The notes beneath the pieces were generated by a model, which saw only the letters and a program-made list of their open reading frames with translations, was not told the origin of the DNA and searched no databases. This document shows, piece by piece, positions 11,732 through 22,710 of a stretch of DNA of 64,000 bases; position 1 is the first letter of the stretch, and every line of letters starts with the position of its first letter. A program made the position numbers and the translations under genes. Source of the DNA: Massospora cicadina (taxonomy: Eukaryota; Entomophthoromycota; Entomophthoromycetes; Entomophthorales; Entomophthoraceae); the NCBI GenBank assembly GCA_022478985.1, contig JAKSZP010000148.1, forward strand, positions 1 through 64,000, in the 5' to 3' direction.

Positions 11732-13470
11732 CTAAATAAAAAGAATATTAACTGTTAATACATGTACATTTAAGGGATCTCTTTTCCCAAGGAATCTCAT
11801 AATCCCCTCACCAACTTTGGGGTATTCTTTGATAATAGTGTATACTATAAGGGCGACGTTTACTTCTTGCAAGGAAGGTGCATCTGCGGATGGGTCCAGC
11901 TTGTCAGGGGAAACTTTTTCAAACATTTGACAAGCATACAGCTTTGATTGCACCTGAGGCCCTTCTTCCACTGCAGTCTTGGCTGTAGCTCGTGTCAATA
12001 CATACACCCCTCCAACTGGATGCTGGTATAGGAATGCATCATCATACTGAGGGTCTTCTGCTGAATATACATTGATAGGTTCAGGTGGGAAGTGTGGGGT
12101 TTGGATAGCAGAGTAGAGTCCCATCTCTACTTTTCTCTGACTTTTCCCTTCTGGTACTGATTCTGCTGTATGTAATGGGCCCGATGATTGGGGCAACCCT
12201 GGGCCAGGTGTCCAGGGTGACCACAGTCAAAACAATTTACTCTGTAGGGCCCACGTCTTGGTCTATTGTAAGATGGGCCACGCCTAAAGTTGAACTGTGG
12301 GTGATTGGCGTAACCAGGCCCAGCCCAATAGTTGAACTGCTGATGGTAACTCGGCAGAGGTAGTAACATTTCCCCCAAATAAGAAGGACCAGTGACTGAT
12401 GCTGTAGGTTTCCTCTCGGTATTGGGAGGTGTAAGGGTAGCAAATAACTGGAGCATAACTTGGACAACTTTGAGTAGGGGTACGTCATCTTCTAAAAATG
12501 GATTCATGACATTGTAAAGCTCAATTTATGGCTTCACCACAGAGATCATCACAATTCCCACATTGGCTTCAGCTAGAGTGCCTGTCCCTATTAGTACGTG
12601 AGCTTTTGTCATGAAGCGGTCTGAAAACTCAGCTAGGGTCTCATTACAATGAAGCCATATAGTCAAAAATTATCCTTCCGCTGCAACTTCTTAGCAATGC
12701 CTCCAAACAACTGCAGCAAAATCTTCTTCACTTCATGATATTAAACAGAGCTGTTTGGAATATAGCATGTTACTTGGCCGGCACTTCCAACGTCCAGGGC
12801 GGATATTAGTAATTTAGCCTTACAACAATCTGAGGCTCCTTATGTCATAAATTAAATCATTTAAAGAATCTTTGGATGTTCTCATTGCAGTCAAATGGAG
12901 GTAACTTGTTGATGAGGACCACTTCTTCCCGCTCATAACTGCAAGCCTTAGTGGGCAGGACTTCCATCACATAGGGGGCTCGTTGGGTTGGAACATAGTC
13001 ATCCCCTGAGCTGTCATTATAAGTTGAGCAACTCATGCTACCTTCATTCTCACAAAAGCCCTTCAGATGGATATCCAGTCTGATATTAATCATAAAATGA
13101 TCCTCTTCGAGAAACCCTGTTTCCTTTGACTTCCCAATGGAGGTGAGGTGGGTAAAATTTAGGTTTCAACATCTGCTCCTTACAGTGTAGTTACTCAGCA
13201 GCATCATCCAGGCAATTGGCAAGTTGTCTGTTTAGTTTTCCAAGTATCCACAAATTACTAGCCGCATCTTCAAGTTAATTTTTAATGTTGTCACATTCCT
13301 GAAATAGCTCTTCTTGTTTTTTGAGCACGGTGTCCACAACAAGTTTGATTTTCACAGCTTCTTCAAGCATAGCGGATTGGGATGATTCCCCTATAGTGCA
13401 GGCCTGAAATACATGGCCGGTGACTGGATAACAAATTTAATTGTTTGGTTGTTCAATGGGCCTCCTGTAG
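11732..13470 (-). pseudogene. gag of element D
   Basis: The ORF at 12127-12507 contains an intact zinc knuckle, CFDCGHPGHLAQGC, at about 12192-12233, preceded by an Arg/Pro-rich stretch typical of nucleocapsid. The ORF at 11732-12196 follows it toward the protease. Upstream gag pieces lie at 12857-13093 (open) and in broken frames up to the LTR at 13481. Related to gag of element E by position and by an acidic stretch after the knuckle. Confidence 0.7.
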
Positions 13471-13480
13471 TGAGCACCCC

Positions 13481-13921
13481 TGTTATAATTTGGCAATATA
13501 CCAGAGATACGCCAAAGGGGTTTTTGCGCAGGGCCAATTCCACTGAGCAATAGAAAGGACAATATGGAGATTGTTGGTCCTTGTAACACACTTAATTAAA
13601 TAAATATAATAATATGGAGCAGTTGCCCTGACAACACTTCTTTATTTAAACTTAATAATTACAGCAGATCCTCGCTACTCCGCTCTCTTTTTCCTATGCA
13701 CAATCCTCCCCCTTCAGTTGTCTCATCTTGCCTATATAGCAGCAACTTTAGATGATGCCACTCTCTCAGCTTAAATCTATTTTGTTCCACTGTATTCTCA
13801 TTGGCTATAGCAGAGTAGGGTATTCTTGAATTATCTATTGCCTAGTTTGAGACTATCTACTCAATATCTGTTGAATGTCAATATCATCTTATTGCCTTAT
13901 TTTGATGCAATCAAATATCTA
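13481..13921 (-). repeat. 5' LTR of element D, first part
   Basis: Matches 7665-8099 of the left LTR and then stops at the insertion of element C. The rest resumes at 22574-22710. A 127-bp block (13604-13730) is identical to 7787-7913 while the flanks differ clearly. On the minus strand GGGTGCTCAC follows the LTR end (13469-13478), the primer-site position. Confidence 0.88.
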
Positions 13922-14253
13922 TGTCAGGAGAGTAGTTATAGCTACCCAGTTCCCAGCCTGGTGGTGCGCAAAGCACTGGACCAAAGCAAGGGAACTTGTT
14001 GTCAAAGTGAACATAAAAATGGCCCAGCAGAGGGAGCAGGAGCTAAGAAGGCATAGGGAGAGTGTGTTGAGCACTATTGAAGTAATAATAACACAAGCAA
14101 TCTTCAGAACTTGGCTATGGTCCAGAGGGCTTTGACAAACCAAGTTTGGTACAAGGGTAGAATGCAATGGTTACTGGGTTTGGAGGGAACCTGGTAGGAC
14201 CAGTGGTGTACCTGAGGCTTTGATGATTGTAGATAAAAAATCAGCTAATACGT

Positions 14254-16880
14254 TGTCAGATTCTGTGGTTGACTCAAAAATAAACCCTTTGACATCCTAC
14301 ATATTTGGCCAATTTTCCCTCCTAATTATAAGTCCTGGGGAACGTCCCTTGGGCGTTGATTTGTCCATTTTCCCATTCCCAAGTAAGAAGGTACTGAAGA
14401 GGGCGGCTGTACCCCTCATTACTCATGGCAATCTTTCCCAAGTGGTAGATGAGCGCTGGGTAACAGCTCTTCCAATTTGGATCCCTCCCCTGGTGCCCAC
14501 ACTCACCTCAGCAGAACTAGCACAGTTAATCAGGGAAATCTGTGCCAAGATTGGTAAAATGAAATTGATTGGTCCAAAATCGAGTGCTAATCAGCCCAAT
14601 GTTCAGATTACAAGTGGTTGAAAAGGGATGAAGACTGATCCATAGGCTAGAATTGCTGATGGTTTTGATTCAGCTACCACTATGATTGAAAAAATCAACC
14701 CCCTCCCAAAACTATCGAGGATCATCCATGATGGCAGGCAATAGCATTGGACACCATTGACGAGGGTTTAAAGCTCCCTTCTGGTATTTTGGGCGTTGCA
14801 GCTGATGCAATGCTTTTGACCAAATGAATGGCCCAGCGACCTGGCATTGGTGGGTTAGGTATCCCAAACCCATTCCCAACCAATTGGAACCGCACCTATG
14901 TGGGGTGGCCTTGGGGGATTCCCGCTGCTTGTCAGGCTAAATATCATCACGCCAACCATCGGAAATGTAGCTGAGCTTCAGTTTGGACATTTGAGGTTGA
15001 ACTGACAGTGACTCGGGCTGCTGCTAAATTCTTCCTTGTCAGTTTTCAGTGAACTTATCCGCCCCATTTCTGAGCAATTTGCTGGTTAGGTCAAAATTGA
15101 GGGTCACTATACCAGCTTGTCCCCACATCAATCAACTACTATTTAATCTGTTGCATTGCACTGAGAAAATTGTTGGCCAATTTTTCTTTTCCTTTGCAAT
15201 AAAATTTTGCCTCAAAAAACCAATCAATTTTGATTTTCTTGATTTCCTTCTAGCTGCATTCCCGATGAATTTCCCTGGTGGCCTGTCAGTCCATACACCA
15301 GATGGGCTCTACTAGTACTCATGGTCACTATGGCCCCCACCATCATAAATTGGATTCAGCGAGCTAGATATTTCTGGCAATTTAACCCTGTCATTATGAA
15401 CTTTCATCAAAAGTATACTGGGATCTTGTGGCCTTATGTCCACCATCTTCAAGCAAGGATCCGCTCCCTTGTCTCCCCAGTCAAATCAGCCCCATATACC
15501 AGTGAACTTTTTGAAAATTATATCTGTGGTTCCACCCCCTGCAGCAAAACCTCCAGGGTCTGGGGTGACCTTGATTTGGTTTGTTTTCAGGATTATATTC
15601 ACTATTGTCTTACAACAATGATTCGTCGTTTCCCAATGGCCAGCTCCATACCACATCATTCAGTCAGCAATGCCTCTAGCATTCTGGCTTGCTTTTTGGG
15701 TGCTTACACATCCCAACTGGCAGTCTGGTCTAAACTTCTTCTGCCGTTTCCATAACACTAATGCTTGAATTAATAATCTAATTAAAATTTATTGTTATAA
15801 CATGGCTTGGGCCAATTATTGCAACAAGGCTTTGATTATATTATTAAAAGCTTAGGTCAAATATCCCCGCACATTAAGCCAATCTTCTCTGCAACTACTC
15901 AGCATGGGTCAATCAACTCAATGTCAATTCAAATCAATTATTCTATCAGTAGCTCGGGCCAAATACATTTGCACAGTTGGGCTGATTATTGCTGCCCCAA
16001 ATTTTGGCAACCAGTCCTGATTAATCAGGACCAATATTAAGAAAATGTATACAAAATTGTTTGAAACTGGCCCAAAGTTAAAGTTTAAAAGTCCCATGGA
16101 TAATCAGACAAACAAAAAATGTAATCAATTTCCCACCTTAGGGCATATTTGTATGTTAGTATGCGTAATTGGCACAATAACGCTTGCACATGGACTGCCC
16201 AAAGGGGAGTACCTAGTGCTATTGAGAGAGGCCTGCCGACATCTTGATTAGGGGTAGGTCATCTACTTTAATCAATGCAAGAATTTCACATAAGGTGTGT
16301 TTTGTCAGCAGTATGATGAAACTCAAATCAAGAAGGTCCTACAATTTTGCATGCTTTTATCACAATTTTTGTACCTAAAATTCTCCTATTTTTGAGAGTG
16401 TTTTGCCACCAATAAACCTAAGAAAAGGTCTCAGTAATATCAGTTCAAGGGCTGAATGAGGTGGTAATATATCTGTTAAAACTTTGTGCTTGAATGTAGC
16501 CAGGAGATGCCCTAGAGGCATAAATACCACCGTCTGGCCTAATGAATAATTATCAAAAAATCTAGTCTAATAAAAATCTATTTTGATTTTATTCTTTCTG
16601 ATTTCTATCTTAAGTCACTTTGGAGAGTGTCAGCTAAATGGGATCTCAGGATCCACAGCTTGCAAATTTATCTGCCTCAGCTGAAGTCGTAATTTCAGAG
16701 GTAAAATCAAACCCAAAATCGGCCCAAAAAAGTCAGAGCCATTTGAGTATGCCTAATGAGTTTCTGAACAGTTAAAAAACTGTAAGCTACTGTAAAAATC
16801 AAGGATCCATTGGATGAACTTTAGCCCAATTAAGCATGCAGGATTTACTTAACGAGGCGAGTGATTCTCAAAATTTGACA
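14254..16880 (+). mobile_element. solo LTR of family A (interrupted)
   Basis: Starts TGTCAGATTC and ends TTGACA like the LTRs of element A. Parts 14254-14326 and 15758-16880 flank a family B solo LTR. Target duplication is TACGT (14249-14253) and CACAT (16881-16885), both one transition from CACGT. The uninterrupted family C LTR at about 22005-22020 carries CACAT once and shows the empty site. A TATA box lies near 16521 and an ATG at 16638 opens a gag-like frame that runs 41 codons to a stop and then on to the LTR end with few stops. Confidence 0.88.
14327..15757 (+). mobile_element. solo LTR of family B
   Basis: 1431 bp, same family as the LTRs of element B in inverted orientation. Perfect target duplication CTAAT (14322-14326 and 15758-15762), so this is the youngest event of the nest. 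The terminal TG is TA here. In element sense (plus strand) the sequence reads as protein over much of its length: 14329-14621 is open, and 15321-15755 is open for 144 codons with hydrophobic segments. The same peptides occur in the LTRs of element B. Confidence 0.9.
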
Positions 16881-17444
16881 CACATCACAAAACCTTTTAG
16901 AGAAGGTCCACGCACAGTGCGCCCAAGTCAACATATATAAAACATAAAAATGACTATGGGGTTTATTGGGGAATAAGAACAACGAGAAACGTTGGTCTCA
17001 AGTAATCATAAATAAACCAATTTGGGGGCATTTTGGATCAGTGGAAGTAGAAACAAGCCTTGTTGCACCAATAGGTGCACGCTTCCACCTAAAAGGGGTA
17101 CATACCTCAAAATTGAATTTACTTGAGTAATCAACTGAAAGTTGAACCTGAATTGAGCTTGCAATTTTGTAAATAGAATGGGTTTCAAACCCCCGTTCAC
17201 TGATCAACTAAATTGAGCCATTGTCATTCAAAATAAAACTCATTCATTTTAGCTTGTGTGCCAAAACAGGGGCTGGGCTTTAGGCACCTCACTTGTACCA
17301 ACCTGGCCGTACCTAGCCTGTACCCAGCTCTGATCCAAGGTGTGCTTGAGATCAGGAAGTCCTGAAGTTTCACCTTCTGGACCTCATGCCGCCCAGCCTT
17401 GCCCCTGCTGTTGGTACCCTCTATAAGGTCATTTAAACATGACA

Positions 17445-18760
17445 TTACCATCTCCTATTTTTGGGCTCCACCCTTTAGGGGCATTTGGTAAGGAAAATTT
17501 TTTGGGCTGGGGTCAACTTCATGGCAGCAACGGCTTGGTTTAACTTTGATCCTGTAGCCTCAGGGAAACGCTCTTGGAATGCTATGGTTAGATCTTGGGC
17601 ATAGGCACAATTGCACGCTGGGTCCCAACTGTTCTCCACTGCATCAAATCCCTTTCAGAATACAAGATACTCGAGTCTTCTTCTTACCTGACAAGAGGCT
17701 ACAATCTCCTCCACTTCCCATTATGGAGCTCCATCCATGAGATAAGCCTCAGAAGTCTCTGGAGGGGGGCCCTCAAACAACGTGAGCTTACTTTCATGGA
17801 ATACTGAAAAGATTTGAAACAAAGGGGGCCCAACTGGTATGAGGCGTGGCCCACCTTTTTGACAATGTGGTATGACCCAATCCTCTTTGGTCCTAGTTTT
17901 TGCATGGTTTCTTGATTAGGATGTTTTTAGCATCCAGCATCACGAGATCTCCTTCCTTGTACGCAGGTCCAACTCATCTCTTACCATCAACATTCTCCTT
18001 GTAAGCCTGCATGGCCACATCTAAATTCGTGCTCATCCCTTGTTGTACTTTCTTGATCATTTTTGCAAAGTCCACCACCACTTCCACCTTGGATCCACAA
18101 CTGGGATCCATGTTGAGGCAGGATTGAAGCCATAGTTGGTGAAGAAGGGGGAACAATCGATTGATGTATGTTGTGCATTGTTATAATTGAATTGGGCCAT
18201 GGGGAGATGGGAAACCCAATCTTAGTGATCTGCGGCTGTGTAACACCACAAGAACTGTTTGAGGCACTGGTTCACTCATTCCATCTGCCCATCTGATTGG
18301 GGGTGATAGGCAGTTGAACGGCAGGGACGTATTTGCAGAGTCTTACAAATCTCTTCCCAAAAGACAGAGGTAAACTGGGGTCCCCAATCACTAATTATTT
18401 CTTGTGGGACCCTGTGGAGAGCAAACACATGAGTGAAGAAGAGCCTAGCCATCTCAGCCGCGGTTATTGTAGTTATGCAAGGAATAAAGTGGGCGAACTT
18501 TGTAAAACGGTCCGCCACCACCATGATAGCATTATAGCCATCAGATACAGGAAATTCTACAATAAAATTAACTGATAGGGAAGTTCAAGGCCCATCAGCC
18601 TTTTGAACTGGTGCCAACAAACCTGCTAAAGGCTGGCGATTTGGTTCATTTGGTTGCAGACTAGGCACTCTTTACAATACCTGCCTACCTGAGCGGCTAA
18701 TCCTTTCCAATTTTAAGTGCGGCGGATAACCCAAGGGTCTTCACCTTCCCAGGATGACCA
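17445..18760 (-). pseudogene. integrase of element C
   Basis: Minus strand: NFIVEFPVSDGY near 18560 (first catalytic Asp changed to Asn), then the open stretch 18276-18524 with VVADRFTKFAHF, IISDWGPQFTS (second Asp kept; Arg to Trp next to it) and YHPQSDGQME (Glu kept). The C-terminal GPY/F-like block IGSYHIVKKVGHASYQL is in 17699-17905. No clear chromodomain follows before the LTR, although the IN type is that of chromoviruses. Stops sit at expected Arg codons. Confidence 0.82.
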
Positions 18761-18943
18761 ATGATAATTACGTCATGATGGTCCCAGATGATTTTCAGGC
18801 GAAGTGGTCCAGCAGGAACCCATAGACGCCCCTAAACCCACACCATCTCATCCTTTACATGATACCTCTGGTCTTATTCTCCTGATTCAATGCGCTCTTT
18901 GCAAGGACCATAGTATGTTTGGCTGAAAAATTCTGAGAAAAGA

Positions 18944-20271
18944 TTACCTTTCTGAATATACCATATTCCTCCAAATTTTTAGGGGAGAAAGTGCTGGCCC
19001 ATTGGCCAAGAGAGAGGAAAGTTGAGGCACAATCTTACCTGGTAGAATCATTAAATGGGTAATATGAACCTCCATCTCCTTAGAATTGGGAGCTAATGCA
19101 TGGTTGCGGCTCAAAGCATCCTCCAAACCATTCTCCTTTCCCTTAGTAAACTCATAAGAAAGCGCAAACTGGGAAAGAGTCTCATGACAGCAGGTTTTCC
19201 GTGGGGTTAAGACATGAGGTGCGCGGTAGTACAGTAAGTCACGGTGATCTGTACGTATGCAAGGGTTGAGATGAACCATACAAGTGATGACGCCGATAGG
19301 TCAGCGCCTCAACCACTGCTAATAACTCTTTATTGTATATGGCGTAGTTTAACTCTGGTAGAGACATCTTCCTAGAAAAATTTTCCACTGGATGCTCTAT
19401 TCCATCTTTGCCTACTTGTAATAGGGCCACCGCTATGGTGAAGTTGGAGGCATCTGAAGCAACAATAAACTCTTTATTGGGGTCAACATGGTGAAGAATG
19501 GAAATGGACAGCAGCGTACACTTTACTGCTTGGAAGGCATAATCCAAAATGGGGGACCACTAAAGTACTTTTTCCCCGATCTCCTTATACAAAGGCGCTG
19601 AAACTTCAGAAAGGTTTGTTGTGAACTTCTTAAGGAACTTACACATCCCAAAAAAGCTCCTTAATTCCTTAACCGAAGTGGGAGTGGGCCACTCATGAAT
19701 CACCTTCTCCTTTTCTGGAGTCTATCATATGCCCTTGGTCAAACATGATGTTTCCCTGAAAGGTGGCCTGGGACTTAAAGAAATCATACTTACTTATTTT
19801 CAGCGTAAGGTTGGAAGCCCTCAAACGTTCCACCACATGCCGAAGGTGTACAGCATGGGACTTATTGTCAGGAGATAATACCAAAATATCATAAATGTAA
19901 GCTACCGCGCATACCCCCAGCAAGTCCCCCAAAGCCACATCAATATGACGTTAGAAGATATCAGGGGAATTTTTAAGCTCAAAGGGCATAACTCCAAATT
20001 GGAAGACTCTTTTTCTGGTACAGAATGCAGTCAACCACTCCTGGCCCTTCTTGATATGGATCTGATTGAACGCGTTTAAACAATCCAACTTGGAAAAGAC
20101 TCTCGCCTTCTCCACATATCGTGCAATCTGAGAGTTCAGAGGGATGGTATGCAAGTATGGTACAGTGACGTTGTTGAAATTCCCATAATTTACGAATGGC
20201 GTAAGGTACCATCGACTTTCTCTACAAAGAGAAGTGAGGAACATACAGGGGAGGTTCACTGAAAAATTCAC
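18944..20271 (-). pseudogene. RT and RNase H of element C
   Basis: RT on the minus strand: KLDCLNAFNQI and WLTAFCTR near 20050-20110, GVMPFELKNSPDIF near 19960-20000, then the catalytic motif at 19888-19899 reading YIYD (first Asp changed to Tyr), then LRASNLTLK and FFKSQATFQG. RNase H at 19239-19547 has VASDASNFTIAVALLQ, SRKMSLPELNYAIYNKELLAVVEAL; the end LEDALSRN is at about 19115. The RNase H segment is well preserved (102 open codons). Confidence 0.87.
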
Positions 20272-21682
20272 CTTTGGTTAACTGCTCCTTAACCCAAACA
20301 TCTAATGCCGATTCCTCCCATACCATCAATGGATAAATTGGGGAAGATATACACACCAAATCAAAGGTGAGCTTGAACTTGCAATCAAACTCTGAATGAT
20401 CTGGTATTGCATTAGCTGAAGATGCATCAAACGAATATTCCAACCCCTCCAAACATGAAGGTAGAGAAACCTCCACAGAGGGCTTCAGCAATGGGGAAAG
20501 ACTTAGAGTGTGTATATTGTGCCAGTGGGGCAAATCTCCCTGAAAGTTGGCTTCAGTTAAAGGAAATACCAACTTGCGACCATTCTTCAATGTTAAGGAT
20601 AGGGTTATTTCTTTCAAGTTAGTCCTGACATCAAACTTTCGCCACCACTCTACACCCAAAATGATGGGGTACAAGAGGTTTTTGATAGCTTGGAAGTGGT
20701 TGGATAGATGATAGGTGCCAACTTAATAGTTCTTTTAACTCTTGATTTTCAGTGTAGGAATACCTTGAGAAGCCTTTCCTCTAACCATACCACCTGTCAA
20801 GTAACTCAGCTCAAGGTAGTCGGCTAGGTCTTAGTCAATAAAATTCTTAGAGGCTCCAGTATCTACCAAACTAGTTGTGCTAATTTCCCCAAAAGTGGAT
20901 GAAAGGGTAGCAGCCAATAAAAAATATCTGTAATGGTTTTTATTTATAGCAGAAAACGCCAACCCTTTACCACTTAACTCTTATTCAGGATCTAACATTC
21001 CCCCAGGGTACGTTTCTGCATCAAATAATGGAGAGGGATATTTGGCCACTCTCACTACTGAGGCCTCATATCCCACCAGATCTTCAGCAACTACATAAAC
21101 GTTTATGTATTTTAGTTGTAACAATTTCTCCACTTCCTGGGTTCTGAGGATCATGTTGTAGTCAAGCGTGGGTTTTCTGGGGTGATCTGATACACTGAAA
21201 TGGGGTCCATATCTGAGCCATATGGGAAAAGACATGGCTCAGTAGTATTTAAAACGTCATCAGAAAATGCATTTCAGGCCATGAATGAGCCTGTGCTCAT
21301 TTAAATGATGGGTAGTATGATGTTATCCAAGGCCAACACCACCAGGCCCTTCATTGATGAGCCCACCTACACTGAAAAATGTGGTGCTAATAAAAAAACA
21401 ATTTTTCAGTTTCAATTTTATTTAATATGGTGGAAAGTCAGGGAATCATGACTCGCAGATCGTGAAGTGACTATATCCACTAAGTATGGGTAAAAAGGGT
21501 GAGTAATTTCCAGTTGGAGGTAGTGAGAATAATGCCAGTTTGCTACACACCTTGGCAAAATGCTAAAACAGATGTGAGCCCTAATGTGGCTGTGGCCACC
21601 AGCTGGCGCACACCACGTGCACTTGCAAAAGTCCCATACAGAAAAAGTTCATGCACGTAAAGTTAAGAGGTTGGTCATCTAA
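20222..21682 (-). pseudogene. protease and gag-side remnant of element C
   Basis: A retropepsin site D-T-G-A-S-K-N-F-I-D is readable at about 20840-20865 (DTG codons 20855-20863), followed by a stop. The open stretch 20222-20674 (150 codons) holds the protease end and protease-RT linker, with an ILGVEWWRKFDV block typical of this position. Upstream, 20981-21235 is open but unrecognised. Only about 450 bp remain between this ORF and the 5' LTR, too little for a usual gag capsid. Confidence 0.72.
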
Positions 21683-22573
21683 TGTCAGGATAGTGTCTAT
21701 AACTCTCCAGTTCCCAGCTTGGCAGTGCACAAAGCACTGGACCAAAGCAAGGGAACTCGTCATCAAAGTGAACATAAAAATGGCCCAGCAGAGGGAGCAG
21801 GAGCTAAGAAGACATAGGGAGAGTGTATTGAGTACTGTGGTTTAATAAGAACTTGAGCAATCTTCATACTTAGCTGTGGCCCAGAGGGCTGTGACTAACC
21901 AAGTTTGATAAAGGGGTAGAGTGAACTGGTGACTGGGTTTGGAGGGAACCTGGTAGGACTAGCGGTGTACATGAGGCTTTGATAGTTTTAGATAAAATAA
22001 ATCAGCTAACACATCACAAAATCTCCTCAAAGAGGTCCGTGCACAGGTGCGCCCAAGTTAACATATATAAAATTTAAAAAAAACTATGGGGTTTATTGGG
22101 GAATATGACCAACAAGAAACGTTGGTCTTGAGTAATTATGGTTAAACCAACTTGGGGGAATTTTGGATCAGTGGATTTAGAAACAATCCTTGTTGCACCA
22201 ATAGGTGCACGCTTCCATCTGAAAGGGTCACATACCTCAAAATCAACTTTACTCAAGTAATTGACTGAAGTTGAACCTGACCTGAGATTGCAATTTTGTA
22301 AATAGAACAGGTTTCAAACCCCCATTCACCAATTAACAAATCAAGCCATTGTCTTTAAAAATAAAACTCGTTCATTTTAACATGTGTGCCAAAACAGGGG
22401 CTGAGCTTTAGGCACCTCACTTGTACCAACCTGGGCGTACCTAGCCTGTAACCAGCGTTGATCCAAGGTGTCCTTGAGTTCAGGAAGGGCCTGAAATTTC
22501 ACCTTCTGGACCTCCTGCCGCCCAGCCTTGTCCCTGCTGCTGGTACCCTATATATGGTCATGTAAACATGACA
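21683..22573 (-). repeat. 5' LTR of element C
   Basis: 891 bp, TGTCAGGATA at the plus-strand left end and CATGACA at the right end. Uninterrupted copy that shows the empty site of the solo LTR of family A. On the minus strand a coding-like frame ends at the LTR border and continues into the internal region (21581-21775 is open across 21683). Confidence 0.88.
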
Positions 22574-22710
22574 ATTTACCCTTTCTGACCTAATATTGCC
22601 TCATCTCAAGGTGCTCAAATCATTGTAACTATAAATCATGGTCAGCAGATTATAGACAATCCACCATGGCTATTTTAGACTTATCATCCAGTCATATTAG
22701 ATAATCAACA
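22574..22710 (-). repeat. 5' LTR of element D, second part
   Basis: Continues the match to the left LTR of D (about 8100-8235) directly after element C. It ends in CA, followed by GTCTG, the probable target duplicate of GCCTG at 7660-7664. Confidence 0.85.

Larger units (their letters stand above)
13922..17444 (-). repeat. 3' LTR of element C (interrupted)
   Basis: The family C LTR parts are 13922-14253 and 16881-17444; the gap is a solo LTR of family A. Aligned with 21683-22573 and 49023-49917. Read on the minus strand from 17444 it shows a coding-like start with a KAGR-x-E-x-QKVKLQ block and, further on, an FRWKRAPIGATR block, both shared with the other copies. Confidence 0.85.
13922..22573 (-). 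mobile_element. Ty3/gypsy retrotransposon C, nested in D
   Basis: Minus-strand gypsy element. Left LTR 13922-17444 (itself interrupted), right LTR 21683-22573. Flanks ATCTA (13917-13921) and ATTTA (22574-22578) are a probable 5-bp duplication with one C to T change, and the LTR of D at 8095-8103 gives the empty site. The internal region is only about 4.2 kb: protease, RT, RNase H and integrase are recognisable but no capsid gene is seen between the 5' LTR and the protease. Confidence 0.88.
7665..22710 (-). mobile_element. Ty3/gypsy retrotransposon D, host of nested insertions
   Basis: Minus-strand gypsy element. Left (3') LTR is 7665-8235; right (5') LTR is 13481-13921 plus 22574-22710, split by element C. 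Flanking 5-mers are GCCTG (7660-7664) and GTCTG (22711-22715), one transition apart, so they are a likely target duplication. Internal region 8236-13480 is about 5.2 kb with gag, protease, RT, RNase H and integrase in order. The protein sequence is clearly related to elements A and E. Confidence 0.88.
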
